This document shows positions 53,749 through 61,045 of a stretch of DNA of 64,000 bases, piece after piece. A model generated the notes under the pieces. It did no database searches. It was not told where the DNA came from and worked only from the letters and a program-made list of their open reading frames with translations. Numbering within the stretch: position 1 is the stretch's first letter; each line of letters starts with the position of its first letter. Position numbers and translations under genes: made by a program. The DNA is from Dehalogenimonas alkenigignens. GTDB taxonomy: Bacteria > Chloroflexota > Dehalococcoidia > Dehalococcoidales > Dehalococcoidaceae. The stretch is taken from contig NZ_KQ758903.1 in the NCBI RefSeq assembly GCF_001466665.1, positions 179,900-243,899 of the forward strand, read 5' to 3'.

Positions 53749-54294
53749 TTAGCTATTAGTAAGAGTGGACGAAGGTTCCGTCGGATGATCATCTCCAAAT
53801 ACGTAGCGCTTAAAGAGCATATCTATAAACTCCCGGTCCCATTTGTCCCATTCATCCTCTGTGATAATTCCAGACATCCCTCGATCCCTCAGCAACTGTT
53901 TGAGCTTTCTGTTTTCCTCCAAGGACGCCGACAACCCTAGGGTCATTGCGTTCAGGTCATGGTACCATTGAGACAGTTGAAATCTCATCCCGGCGTATTT
54001 TGACAAGTCCAAGTCTTCCCGGTTCTTTTCAAGCTTCGCCCGGTTCTTGCCCGACAAGCCATAACGGATGAGTTGAGCTATGCCTTTGTTTTCCTGCCCG
54101 TAGGCGAGATATCCCTTCTGTTCCAAGAAAGTGAAAAGTTCTTTCCTGAATGATGGCGACAAGACTAGCCTAATAACCGTATTCTCGAACCTTTTCTCAG
54201 TATCGGTGATCCGCACCGCTTCGAAAGCAACATCTTGGCCTGTCTCCGGTTGTGCTATGCCACCCCGCTTGAATAGCTTGAAAATATCCAGCAT
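53749..54294 (-). CDS. unknown protein
   Basis: The 181-residue protein is helical in parts (FRKELFTFLEQKGYLAYGQ, then LEENRKLKQLLRDRGMSGI). The N terminus starts with a DIFKLFKRGGI stretch. It shares one base with the stop of the upstream 108-residue gene (54294), so the two are cotranscribed. No family recognised. Confidence 0.55.
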   Translation of the reverse strand: MLDIFKLFKRGGIAQPETGQDVAFEAVRITDTEKRFENTVIRLVLSPSFRKELFTFLEQKGYLAYGQENKGIAQLIRYGLSGKNRAKLEKNREDLDLSKYAGMRFQLSQWYHDLNAMTLGLSASLEENRKLKQLLRDRGMSGIITEDEWDKWDREFIDMLFKRYVFGDDHPTEPSSTLTNS

Positions 54295-54620
54295 CAGCCT
54301 TCCATTTCAGCGTTCTTAAGTATCTCTCTGAACCGCAGGTTCTGAGTTTCCAGGTCCCGCATTTTCTCGATGTCCTGCCGATACTCTTCAATTAGACCGG
54401 AAATGTATTCGAAATCCTCTCGTGAGTCGTCCAAAACATACAGCCAGTAATCGGCCATACCCCGCCTCAATGCTCGAACCAACTCTTCTTCCCTCGACAC
54501 TCCTTCCAGCCGGGCGCGATGTTCAAGCGTTTGGTAGATTTCATTCTCCAGGGTCAGGCTGACGGTTTGAATCGTTGCTAACGCCTTTTTCGAGCAGTTC
54601 TTCTTGAATAACCCGAACAT
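54294..54620 (-). CDS. unknown small protein with coiled coil
   Basis: The 108-residue protein has a LENEIYQTLEHRARLEGVSREEELV part resembling ribbon-helix-helix proteins, and a C-terminal coiled coil (YISGLIEEYRQDIEKMRDLE). RHH-type antitoxins have a similar start, but the partner does not look like a toxin. Function unknown. Confidence 0.55.
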   Translation of the reverse strand: MFGLFKKNCSKKALATIQTVSLTLENEIYQTLEHRARLEGVSREEELVRALRRGMADYWLYVLDDSREDFEYISGLIEEYRQDIEKMRDLETQNLRFREILKNAEMEG

Positions 54621-54681
54621 GTACCAAGATATCCTTCAAAATTTACTCTGTAAACTTTACCTATCCGAAAAATGTATTTTG

Positions 54682-55575
54682 TTACAGCTTCTCCGAGTCT
54701 ATTTTCAATGTTCCTCGGGCTTGGCATCCTGCAAGTTTCAGGATAGAAAGAGCATAAAAGGTATACTCGAGGGTTGGAATGCCAATTGCAGTCGCCCGCG
54801 CAAAACCGCCGCCGCGGCGGCGGCATCGCCTGACGAACTCCGTAGCGCCGGACCGATCGGCCAGACTCCCGCCCAGGTTGTCCAGCGCCGTGGCGAGCCA
54901 GTACAAGTCTTCGATATATTGATATTCTCGGTTTGTCTCTTTTCTTCTAAGATAAGCAATTGTTGAATAGCGGTCAATTAATTCAAAGCCGCCCAGGCAT
55001 GCGATTGAGGTGGCGAAGAATGTTGAGGCTAAGTTGGATCTCCCCCTCCCACCGTAACCACCATCCCCGTTATGCCAATTTTCAACGAAACATCCAACCT
55101 CACCTGCATCGATGCGATTGGCCCCAATGGTATGCAACACCTTCATGGCGCGATACGTGCCTTGAAGTTCCGAGGGGATGGCGACGTCCAGGTGTTCGAA
55201 TGCTCCATAACCACCGAATTGGTTCTTAAATGCCGTTACCGCTCGGCGGATGCGATATTTAAGTTCATCGGTCAAACATCCAAGTTTGTCCAGCGTCTCG
55301 GCTGCGACAAAAAGACCGCCCAGATGCACCGGCTCATCCTTCAACAAACCATTGTGAACAAAGGCTTCGACCTCAGCCAGAATAACGGGTTTAAGCCCAA
55401 GCAGAGAGAGCCCCATCACCGCAAAATAGGTATCCAAACCGCTGGAGGGCGGCACCCTGGCAAAAAAGTACCCCCCGTCAACCAGACGGCAGGATTCGAT
55501 GTACTGGACAGCGCCCTCAAGGAGGTTTTCGATGACATCTTCTCGCATTTGGGACGGAGTCCGCTTCGCAATCAT
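54682..55575 (-). CDS. prenyltransferase/squalene-cyclase-repeat protein under a fluoride riboswitch
   Basis: This 297-residue alpha-toroid protein has repeated blocks DGGYFFARVPPSSGLDTYFAV, FGGYGAFEHLDVAIPSELQ, GDGGYGGRGRSNLASTFFA and RRGGGFARATAIGIPTLEY. These are typical of protein prenyltransferase beta subunits and terpene cyclases (PF00432/PF13243 type). Zinc ligands of a true prenyltransferase are not evident. The gene starts 13 bases after a hairpin with U-run that ends a fluoride-type aptamer, which ties it to fluoride response. Such a target is unusual. Confidence 0.75.
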   Translation of the reverse strand: MIAKRTPSQMREDVIENLLEGAVQYIESCRLVDGGYFFARVPPSSGLDTYFAVMGLSLLGLKPVILAEVEAFVHNGLLKDEPVHLGGLFVAAETLDKLGCLTDELKYRIRRAVTAFKNQFGGYGAFEHLDVAIPSELQGTYRAMKVLHTIGANRIDAGEVGCFVENWHNGDGGYGGRGRSNLASTFFATSIACLGGFELIDRYSTIAYLRRKETNREYQYIEDLYWLATALDNLGGSLADRSGATEFVRRCRRRGGGFARATAIGIPTLEYTFYALSILKLAGCQARGTLKIDSEKL

Positions 55576-55588
55576 CTCTCAAACAAAA

Positions 55589-55665
55589 AGCCTCTACAGC
55601 GACGCTGTAGAGGCTATCATCCCAAAGGGCATTTCGGGGCGTTCCCCTGGTGAGCTTCATCACCA
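55589..55665 (-). ncRNA. fluoride riboswitch-like leader (minus strand)
   Basis: Reading the minus strand, GGTGATGAAGCTCACC (55650-55665) forms the first stem with the GATGA core. GAAATGCC follows, then GGGATGATAGCCTCTAC. This is the crcB/fluoride aptamer order. The final CTCTACAGC belongs to a 12-bp terminator stem (55589-55615) followed by TTTTGTTT. A TACAAT -10 (complement 55672-55677) puts the transcript start at the aptamer. It controls the prenyltransferase-repeat gene. Confidence 0.8.
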
Positions 55666-55723
55666 AACTCATTGTATCAGATATGGATGAAGACGATAAA
55701 GACTTCGCACTGAAGGACAATCG

Positions 55724-55752
55724 TTGACGGACCAAATTGGCAGTGTTATATT
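55724..55752 (+). promoter_or_regulatory. sigma-70-type promoter for the antiporter gene
   Basis: TTGACG (55724-55729) and TATATT (55747-55752) are spaced by 17 bases. Transcription would start near 55759, exactly at the beginning of the plus-strand fluoride aptamer. Confidence 0.75.
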
Positions 55753-55756
55753 GTCG

Positions 55757-55850
55757 TAAAGCGGCGATGAAGCTCGCCAAGGAATTTTCACCTGAACCGC
55801 TTGCTTAAGGCTGATAGCTTCTACCGGTATCTGTCGGTAGGGGCTTTTTT
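55757..55850 (+). ncRNA. fluoride riboswitch (plus strand)
   Basis: GGCGATGAAGCTCGCC (55762-55777) is followed by GAACCGC (55794-55800) and GGCTGATAGCTTCTAC (55809-55823+), matching the crcB aptamer consensus. AGCTTCTACCG then pairs with CGGTAGGGGCT, followed by seven T residues (terminator at about 55816-55850), so aptamer and terminator compete for the same bases. Fluoride binding should prevent termination. It precedes a CPA-type antiporter by 45 bases. Confidence 0.88.
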
Positions 55851-55894
55851 TATCGCCTCCCATCACAGATACCCGAGCAACGGGAGGTATTGGT

Positions 55895-57064
55895 ATGACC
55901 GATAATCTTATCCCCTTGGCGATGGGTATCATCGTACTGGCGGCCAGCCTAATCTCCCTGAAATTTGGCTTATCCGTCGCCATCATCGAAATCATCTTGG
56001 GCTCTCTAGCCGGGACATTAGGCATGCACACCCAGGATTGGATGGTTTACCTGGCAAGTTTTGGTGGCATTACCCTGACCTACCTGGCCGGGACCGAGAT
56101 AGACATCGAGCTCATGAGAGAGAAATTCAAGGAGAGCTTCCTGATCGGATTCTGTTCCTTCCTTCTGCCATTTGTCGCTGTTGCCGGTTATACCTACTAT
56201 TTTGCTCATTGGAGCGCTCAGGCATCGTTGTTGGCGGGCACCGCCCTTTCGACGACCTCCCTTGCCGTCGTCTACTCGGTTCTGGTCGAGACAGGCCTGG
56301 CTCGCACCAAGATCGGTAAACTCCTGATGTCATCGACCTTCATCACTGACATGGGCACCGCCCTAGCCCTAAGTATCATTTTTATCAAACCTACGGCGTT
56401 TACCGTGGTTTTTATTATCGTTTCAATCGTCGTCATAATCATCGCCACCAAGTTCTCCCACCTGGTCTTCGATAATGCTAGATTCAAAAACAAGGTCGTT
56501 GAGCCGGAGATCAAGTACGTTTTTTTCTTGCTTCTGGTCTTCATGTACTTCGCCAATCTGGGCGAAGGGCATGCCGTTCTGCCTGCTTTCGTTCTCGGGC
56601 TGCTCATGTCACCCCATTTCAAAGAGACTGTTGAAACCAAGTCCGTCCGAAATAAACTGCGCACCGTCGCCTATGCCATAATCACACCCACCTTTTTTAT
56701 CGTCGGTGGACTCAGCATATCATTCCCGCTGATCTTTTCTGCGCTGGGCCTGTTTATTGTGCTGTTTCTGATCAAAATCGCCAGTAAATTCGCCGGCGTC
56801 TTTTTCCTGGCTAGGAAATTCATCCCCCAGGGCGCAATGTACACGACTCTACTTATGAGCACCGGACTCACTTTCGGCACCATCGCCAGCGTCTTCGGGC
56901 TTACCTCCGGCATCATCGACCGGGTCCAATATTCGTTACTGGTTGGCGTGGTCGTGGCCAGCGCGGTCATACCTACGTTTATCGCGCAGAAGTGGTTCGC
57001 TCCGGTACATTCGGAGGATGTGGTGGAGTTGAATGGTTATGGGACAGAAAAAGCCGGAAAATGA
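55895..57064 (+). CDS. CPA2/KefB-type cation:proton antiporter
   Basis: This 389-residue membrane protein has about 11 helices. Family marks are AGTEIDIELMREKFKE, LLAGTALSTTSLAVVYSVL and LMSSTFITDMGTALALSII (with the conserved Thr-Asp pair), and HFKETVETKSVRNKLR. The C-terminal RCK domain of KefB is absent. The riboswitch upstream implies a role in fluoride tolerance, perhaps as a fluoride/proton exchanger or by restoring pH or sodium balance. GGGAGG lies seven bases before ATG 55895. Confidence 0.85.
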   Translation: MTDNLIPLAMGIIVLAASLISLKFGLSVAIIEIILGSLAGTLGMHTQDWMVYLASFGGITLTYLAGTEIDIELMREKFKESFLIGFCSFLLPFVAVAGYTYYFAHWSAQASLLAGTALSTTSLAVVYSVLVETGLARTKIGKLLMSSTFITDMGTALALSIIFIKPTAFTVVFIIVSIVVIIIATKFSHLVFDNARFKNKVVEPEIKYVFFLLLVFMYFANLGEGHAVLPAFVLGLLMSPHFKETVETKSVRNKLRTVAYAIITPTFFIVGGLSISFPLIFSALGLFIVLFLIKIASKFAGVFFLARKFIPQGAMYTTLLMSTGLTFGTIASVFGLTSGIIDRVQYSLLVGVVVASAVIPTFIAQKWFAPVHSEDVVELNGYGTEKAGK

Positions 57065-57075
57065 TATCGAAGGAA

Positions 57076-57417
57076 TCAGGGATTTTTAATGGTGCGGTAC
57101 CAAATGACCCTGGCCTTTTCCACCGTGATTAACCCTCGGGGAAAGGCGTCATCCAACGTTGTTATGAACGCTTCGATTTTTGAAGGGTCGTCAACAATTT
57201 CAATGACGACTGGTAAATCACTTGAAAGACGTAGGAGATGGGCAGTGTGAATGCGGGAACCGACACCAAAGCCAGCCACACCCCGAAACATCGTCGCTCC
57301 AGCCAGCCCTCTCTTTTTGGCTTCGCGGATGATCCATTCGCCCAGCGGTAAGCCTTGATGCTTGTCCGCTTCTCCAGCGAAAATTCGAAGCAGTTGGCCT
57401 TCCTTAGGGAGAGTCAT
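57076..57417 (-). CDS. DUF190-family protein
   Basis: The 113-residue protein has the ferredoxin-like DUF190 pattern: LLRIFAGEADKHQGLPLGEWI, KKRGLAGATMFRGVAGFG and LRLSSDLPVVIEIVDDPSKI, ending with ARVIWYR. DUF190 genes often accompany CrcB or fluoride-exporter genes and may be PII-like sensors. It lies 12 bases downstream of, and convergent with, the antiporter. No aptamer was seen before it. Confidence 0.85.
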   Translation of the reverse strand: MTLPKEGQLLRIFAGEADKHQGLPLGEWIIREAKKRGLAGATMFRGVAGFGVGSRIHTAHLLRLSSDLPVVIEIVDDPSKIEAFITTLDDAFPRGLITVEKARVIWYRTIKNP

Positions 57418-57512
57418 CTCTAATTCACTTGATTCAAGTCACTCCCGGTAAATGCATAAAGAGCATACTGCAACGGATTTAATCAATCAAGCAAATGTAT
57501 TCCGTATAACAG

Positions 57513-57688
57513 AGGTGGTTTTTCGTACCGAATTCCGCTTTGATTTCAAGCCCGGTGCGTCGCGAAAAAAGACTGAGAGCCGCGATCAAGCTGATGAATG
57601 GTGATTCAAAAGTTCACCCGATTCGTCAGAGTGAACTGAAAAGTTCTGTCTACCGAACATTATGGTGGGCGCTGCCAATCAAAAGACA
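57513..57688 (+). pseudogene. remnant of an MscS 3' end
   Basis: About 175 bases resemble 53529-53706 (MscS end and trailer), with about four in five positions equal. The frame reads FVPNSALISSPVRREKRLR, AAIKLMNGDSK and beyond, but the membrane part of the gene is missing. Both copies end in a hairpin of CTGTCT/AGACAG type that differs in sequence but still pairs. This is a gene duplicate that lost its 5' end. The bases between it and the next gene hold nothing else. Confidence 0.7.
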
Positions 57689-57753
57689 GAACCGTCAGCC
57701 ATGTGTTTAAACTAAATTAAGTTTGGCCCGCTGCCGACGATATTGCAGTATTG

Positions 57754-59010
57754 CTATTGAACCTCTAATCCTAAGGCTCTCCACAACACGGGTTCGTGGA
57801 TAATTCTAATTCCATATTGACGAGCTTTACTTGCTTTACCGGATTGAGTTAAGGGATCCGCCACAATAAGAATGTCCAGCTTTTTAGTTACTGATTCATG
57901 AATCGTCATACCATGTGCAGCTGCCAAATCTTGTGCCATCTCTCGGGTTATCACGTGACCGTTGAGCCGACCCAGACACTCTCCGGTAAAACATACACTC
58001 TTCCCGTCGAATGTATTCACCGAAGAGAAATCCTTTGAGCTTGAGGTGTGACCTTTCAAAATCGAACGCTCTTTGATTGCTCGAGTCATTATCGAGTTAA
58101 AAGTCTCGGAGTCGACACCGAGCAATCTAGCAACCAGCCTTAGATCACGATTTTCTTGTTCAGATACCCCGCCTTCAAGAGCAGCAGTCATGAGTCTCAA
58201 GAGGTAGGCATTGTGCGCTCGTGAAATGGCCGATGAGGAAAGTCCCCACCGTTCGGCGACATCGATTAAAGATGCTCCTTCTTGAGCATCAATATGGCGA
58301 TCTTCAATAACTCGGTCAAGTAAATCCGTGTAATCTGAAATCGCCGATCCTTCAATATCGGCTGGTAATTCGGGCTGTACCCTTGCCAGAAGTTTTTCAA
58401 TATAGTCCGCAGGCTTACTTTGCAACTGTCTGGAAGCATCTCGTGTTAACATCTCTACTGAAGACTTAGGCACTTTAGGCCATTTTATAGGCGGCATCCG
58501 TGATAATTCCGCTCGTTTCCGAGGCGCGTCCTCAAGCAACACAGATAAAAGTCTGGCTGTGGCTCTTGCATCGTGCAAGGCTGAATGTTTTTGGGTTTCG
58601 GGAGCAATTCCATAACACTGGCAATTGCTACTAAGACTTCCACCACCGGAAAGTTTCATGGTACACAATGATGGTCCATCGGGGAAACCTGCTCCGAGAC
58701 GTTTGAACTCGACGTCAAGGAAAGATTGGTCGAACCGAATGTTGTGACCAGCAAATGCCACGCAACCGTCAAGTGTTTCTAAAAACACCCCGGCAATATC
58801 ACCAAACTTAGGTGCATCAAGGATGTCCTCGGAATTGAGTCCGTGAATATAAGTCGGTCCGATGTCTCGCCCAGGGTTCACCAGTGTGATAAATTCCCGA
58901 ACCAATTCTCCTTCGAGACTCGTGACAACGGCAGCGATTTCAACGATTCGATCGGACCTGTACGGATTGAGCCCTGTGGTTTCAACATCGATGACTGCTA
59001 TGTTCGTCAC
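57754..59010 (-). CDS. DEDDh exonuclease with BRCT domain (DnaQ-like)
   Basis: This 418-residue 3'-5' exonuclease resembles the Pol III epsilon/DinG type. Motifs are AVIDVETTGLNPYRSDRIVEIA, GHNIRFDQSFLDVEFKR and SALHDARATARLLSV. The middle 150 residues are helical (HTH-like AERWGLSSSAISRAHNAYL). A BRCT domain ends it (FDGKSVCFTGECLGRLNGH, KKLDILIVADPLTQSGKASK). Similar proteins act in DNA repair. The IS element lies just upstream. Confidence 0.88.
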   Translation of the reverse strand: MTNIAVIDVETTGLNPYRSDRIVEIAAVVTSLEGELVREFITLVNPGRDIGPTYIHGLNSEDILDAPKFGDIAGVFLETLDGCVAFAGHNIRFDQSFLDVEFKRLGAGFPDGPSLCTMKLSGGGSLSSNCQCYGIAPETQKHSALHDARATARLLSVLLEDAPRKRAELSRMPPIKWPKVPKSSVEMLTRDASRQLQSKPADYIEKLLARVQPELPADIEGSAISDYTDLLDRVIEDRHIDAQEGASLIDVAERWGLSSSAISRAHNAYLLRLMTAALEGGVSEQENRDLRLVARLLGVDSETFNSIMTRAIKERSILKGHTSSSKDFSSVNTFDGKSVCFTGECLGRLNGHVITREMAQDLAAAHGMTIHESVTKKLDILIVADPLTQSGKASKARQYGIRIIHEPVLWRALGLEVQ

Positions 59011-59142
59011 GAACTCCTCCTAGTCACCAAGTTGAATTTATTTTAACACAGTGGGGAATTGCGGGTTTGACCTTACCCCCGAAAACAGCTAAACCCTGAC
59101 TTAGAATCCTCCGACGTAATAAAATAACGAAGGAGGATTAAA

Positions 59143-59409
59143 GTGAAAGCAAAACAGTACACCGAGGAACAGATCATCGCCGTCCTGAAAGAAGGCGAAG
59201 CCGGCGCCAAGCTCGCCGATCTCTGCCGCAAATACGGCATGAGCAGCGCTACCTACTACAACTGGAAATCAAAATACGCCGGGCTGTCCGTCAGCGAGCT
59301 CAGGCGATTGAAGGCCCTCGAAGAAGAAAACCGGCGCCTCAAACAGATCGTAGCCGACCAGGCGCTCGATAATCGGGCCCTGAAGGAACTACTCTCAAAA
59401 AACTTCTAA
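59143..59409 (+). CDS. IS3-family transposase subunit OrfA
   Basis: The 88-residue protein has a helix-turn-helix (YTEEQIIAVLKEGEAGAKLA, DLCRKYGMSSATYYNWKSKY) and a leucine zipper (LKALEEENRRLKQIVADQAL). It ends with LLSKNF*. The A-run TCAAAAAAC at 59395-59403 is a plausible site for -1 slippage to make the OrfAB fusion. Intact by length. Confidence 0.88.
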   Translation: MKAKQYTEEQIIAVLKEGEAGAKLADLCRKYGMSSATYYNWKSKYAGLSVSELRRLKALEEENRRLKQIVADQALDNRALKELLSKNF

Positions 59410-60232
59410 AGCCCAAGGTGAAGCGTTTGGCGGTCTCTCACATCACAGAGAGAGCCTTGGGCTGAGCGAGAGAAGAGCCTGTCTCTTAGTCGATATTTCG
59501 TCGTCGGTCTATCGGTACCAGCCGAAGCCGGATAATGATGACCAGGTACGGAAACGGCTAAGGGAACTGGCGGAGCAGCGGAAACGCTTCGGCAGTCCTC
59601 GGCTGCATATCATGCTCAAGAGGGAAGGTATGGTGATCAATCACAAGCGCACTGAAAGGTTATACCAGGAAGAAGGTTTGGCGCTCCGAAGGAAACGGAG
59701 AAGGAAAGGTGCAGCCGGCGCCAGAATAACGCTACCGGTGCCGCAACGGGTAAACGAGAGATGGTCCATGGATTTCGTAACTGACAGCATCGTCACAGGG
59801 CGCCGTTTCCGTGCGCTGACAATCGTCGATGATTTCTCAAGAGAATGCCCAAATATCGAGGTGGACACATCCCTGGGTGGCCGCCGGGTGGTCGGCACTC
59901 TCGAAAAATTGGCGGAGATCCGTGGCTTGCCGGAGGTGATCACCATCGATAACGGACCTGAGTTCGCCGGCAAGGCTTTGGACGAATGGGCTTATCGCCG
60001 CGGGGTGAAATTGAATTTCATCAGACCCGGCAAACCGATCGAGAATGCCTATGCAGAAAGCTTCAATGGTCGATTTAGAGACGAATGCCTGAATACAAAT
60101 TGGTTTCTGAGTCTGAAGCATGCCCGAGAAATCATCGAAGATTGGAGGAGGGATTATAACGAAGTAAGACCACACAGCTCATTGAAAGGAATTACCCCGC
60201 AAGAGTATGCTGAAACGGCCGTGGGATTCTAA
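59403..60232 (+). pseudogene. IS3-family transposase OrfB, interrupted by a one-base deletion
   Basis: Starting in the -1 frame, the protein reads LLKPKVKRLAVSHITERALG and hits TGA at 59463. The following frame continues LSERRACLLVDISSSVYRYQP, so one base was lost near 59462 (GGCTGAGC for GGC-CTG-AGC). The remaining 250 residues keep the DDE triad: WSMDFVTDS, ITIDNGPEFAG and NAYAESFNGRFRDECLN. The active site is intact, but the protein cannot be made without the shift. Confidence 0.85.
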
Positions 60233-60244
60233 CCCAGGGTGCAG

Positions 60245-60575
60245 CTAATGACGGGGGAAGGTCAAAGCCACCATACTCGGATGAACTTGATCAGTATAAA
60301 CTCTGATTCTTTGATTCGGTTGTAGTGTATATGACGGGAAAGTGAATGATGGATAACCATCTGAGATATCCTTGAGAACCCACCAATTCAAGTTAACTGC
60401 TTGATTTCCTAGGTTAGATATCTCGATGAATATGGAGTCCAGAGGGAGTTTGTTTGTGTCAGATTTAACGTCAACTTCGATCTGTGATTTGCCAACGAAG
60501 TGAAAACATGCTGACAGAAGAAGGATGGATGGAGCTGGCCAATACCATCAATGTAACCATTAAATTCTTCGCCAT
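60245..60575 (-). pseudogene. lamin-tail-domain lipoprotein, frameshifted and cut by the IS element
   Basis: Minus strand from ATG 60575, with GGAG eight bases before. The signal reads MAKNLMVTLMVLASSI, then needs removal of a 4-base duplicate (CATC CATC at about 60516-60525) to give LLLSAC, a good lipobox. After that SQIEVDVKSDTNKLPL, FIEISNLGNQAVNLNWWVL, KDISDGYPSFTFPSYTLQ and RIRVYTDQVHPS match the lamin-tail domain. The frame runs into the IS right end and stops at 60245. The C-terminal part is missing. Confidence 0.75.
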
Positions 60576-60785
60576 GTTTATTGCTCCGATCGTTGAAGCT
60601 AAGGCACCGATTGCACGTTCATTACCAATGTTTGCAAGCGATTCATAGCCGGGATTGACATCTATAATTCTATAATCTGTGGCAGTGCCCGTTTCGTCAT
60701 AGATCAGTTCGTGCAAGGCGACCCCTTCGCCCATGCGCGAAAACAACAATTCGAAATCTTCGTGGTTATATCTATTCATATTCAT
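60576..60785 (-). pseudogene. PAS-domain fragment
   Basis: About 70 codons from ATG 60785 read as a PAS-domain start: HEDFELLFSRMGEGVALHEL, DYRIIDVNPGYESLANIGNE. The domain breaks off at ASTIGAI and the frame flows into the lipoprotein signal peptide. It is the stump of a sensor kinase or diguanylate-cyclase gene, whose remaining part is not in this window. No gene occupies 60786-60990. Confidence 0.65.
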
Positions 60786-60990
60786 TTTTTAACATTCCGA
60801 TCCAAATGTTGATGTTCGCGAAACATGGCATCATTTAATCCGCCTTGATGGAGTGTCTTCGCCCGGAGGAGTCAAGTTAAATTGTCGGGACCGCAAAGTA
60901 TCGCAGCCAAATCAGGTTGAATTGGAGCCTGGGTCATGGGGGCGGGGGCAGCGTACTGAATGTTTCATACCCGTTGATCTTGGAAGATGA

Positions 60991-61018
60991 GGGGGGGCTT
61001 CGATATCGAAGCCCCCCC
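60991..61018. terminator. perfect 28-base palindrome after the MBG surface-protein gene
   Basis: GGGGGGGCTTCGATATCGAAGCCCCCCC is self-complementary apart from its loop; residues 60991-61018. It lies about 27 bases past the stop of the 61046-62885 gene. No strong U-run follows on the minus strand. It works as a strong stem for RNA end formation or mRNA protection. Confidence 0.65.
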
Positions 61019-61045
61019 TTCGTTTATTTGTTCGTGTATGTTATT

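Larger units (their letters stand above)
59068..60264 (+). mobile_element. IS3-family element of IS407 type, defective
   Basis: The element is about 1.2 kb. Ends are TGACCTTACCCCCG and, reversed at the right end, TGACCTTCCCCCG, with further matches inward (GCT, CCCTG). IS407-type ends start TGACCTGCCCC. Two overlapping genes orfA and orfB with a slippery A-run fit the family. No 4-bp target duplication is left (GGTT against AAGC), so flanking DNA was lost or rearranged. The right end sits inside a lamin-tail lipoprotein gene. The orfB frame is broken, so it cannot move by itself. Confidence 0.85.

Noticed and set aside
57421..57512. Leader of the DUF190 gene, searched for a third fluoride aptamer
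   Set aside because: No GATGA-containing stem or CTGATG...CTAC end. Only a short CTTGATTCAAG palindrome is present.
60860..60930. GGGACCGCAAAG stretch, considered as a cyclic di-GMP riboswitch core
   Set aside because: The remaining conserved parts of the GEMM motif (CACGCACAGGGCAAACC-type start) are not there, and no fitting gene follows.
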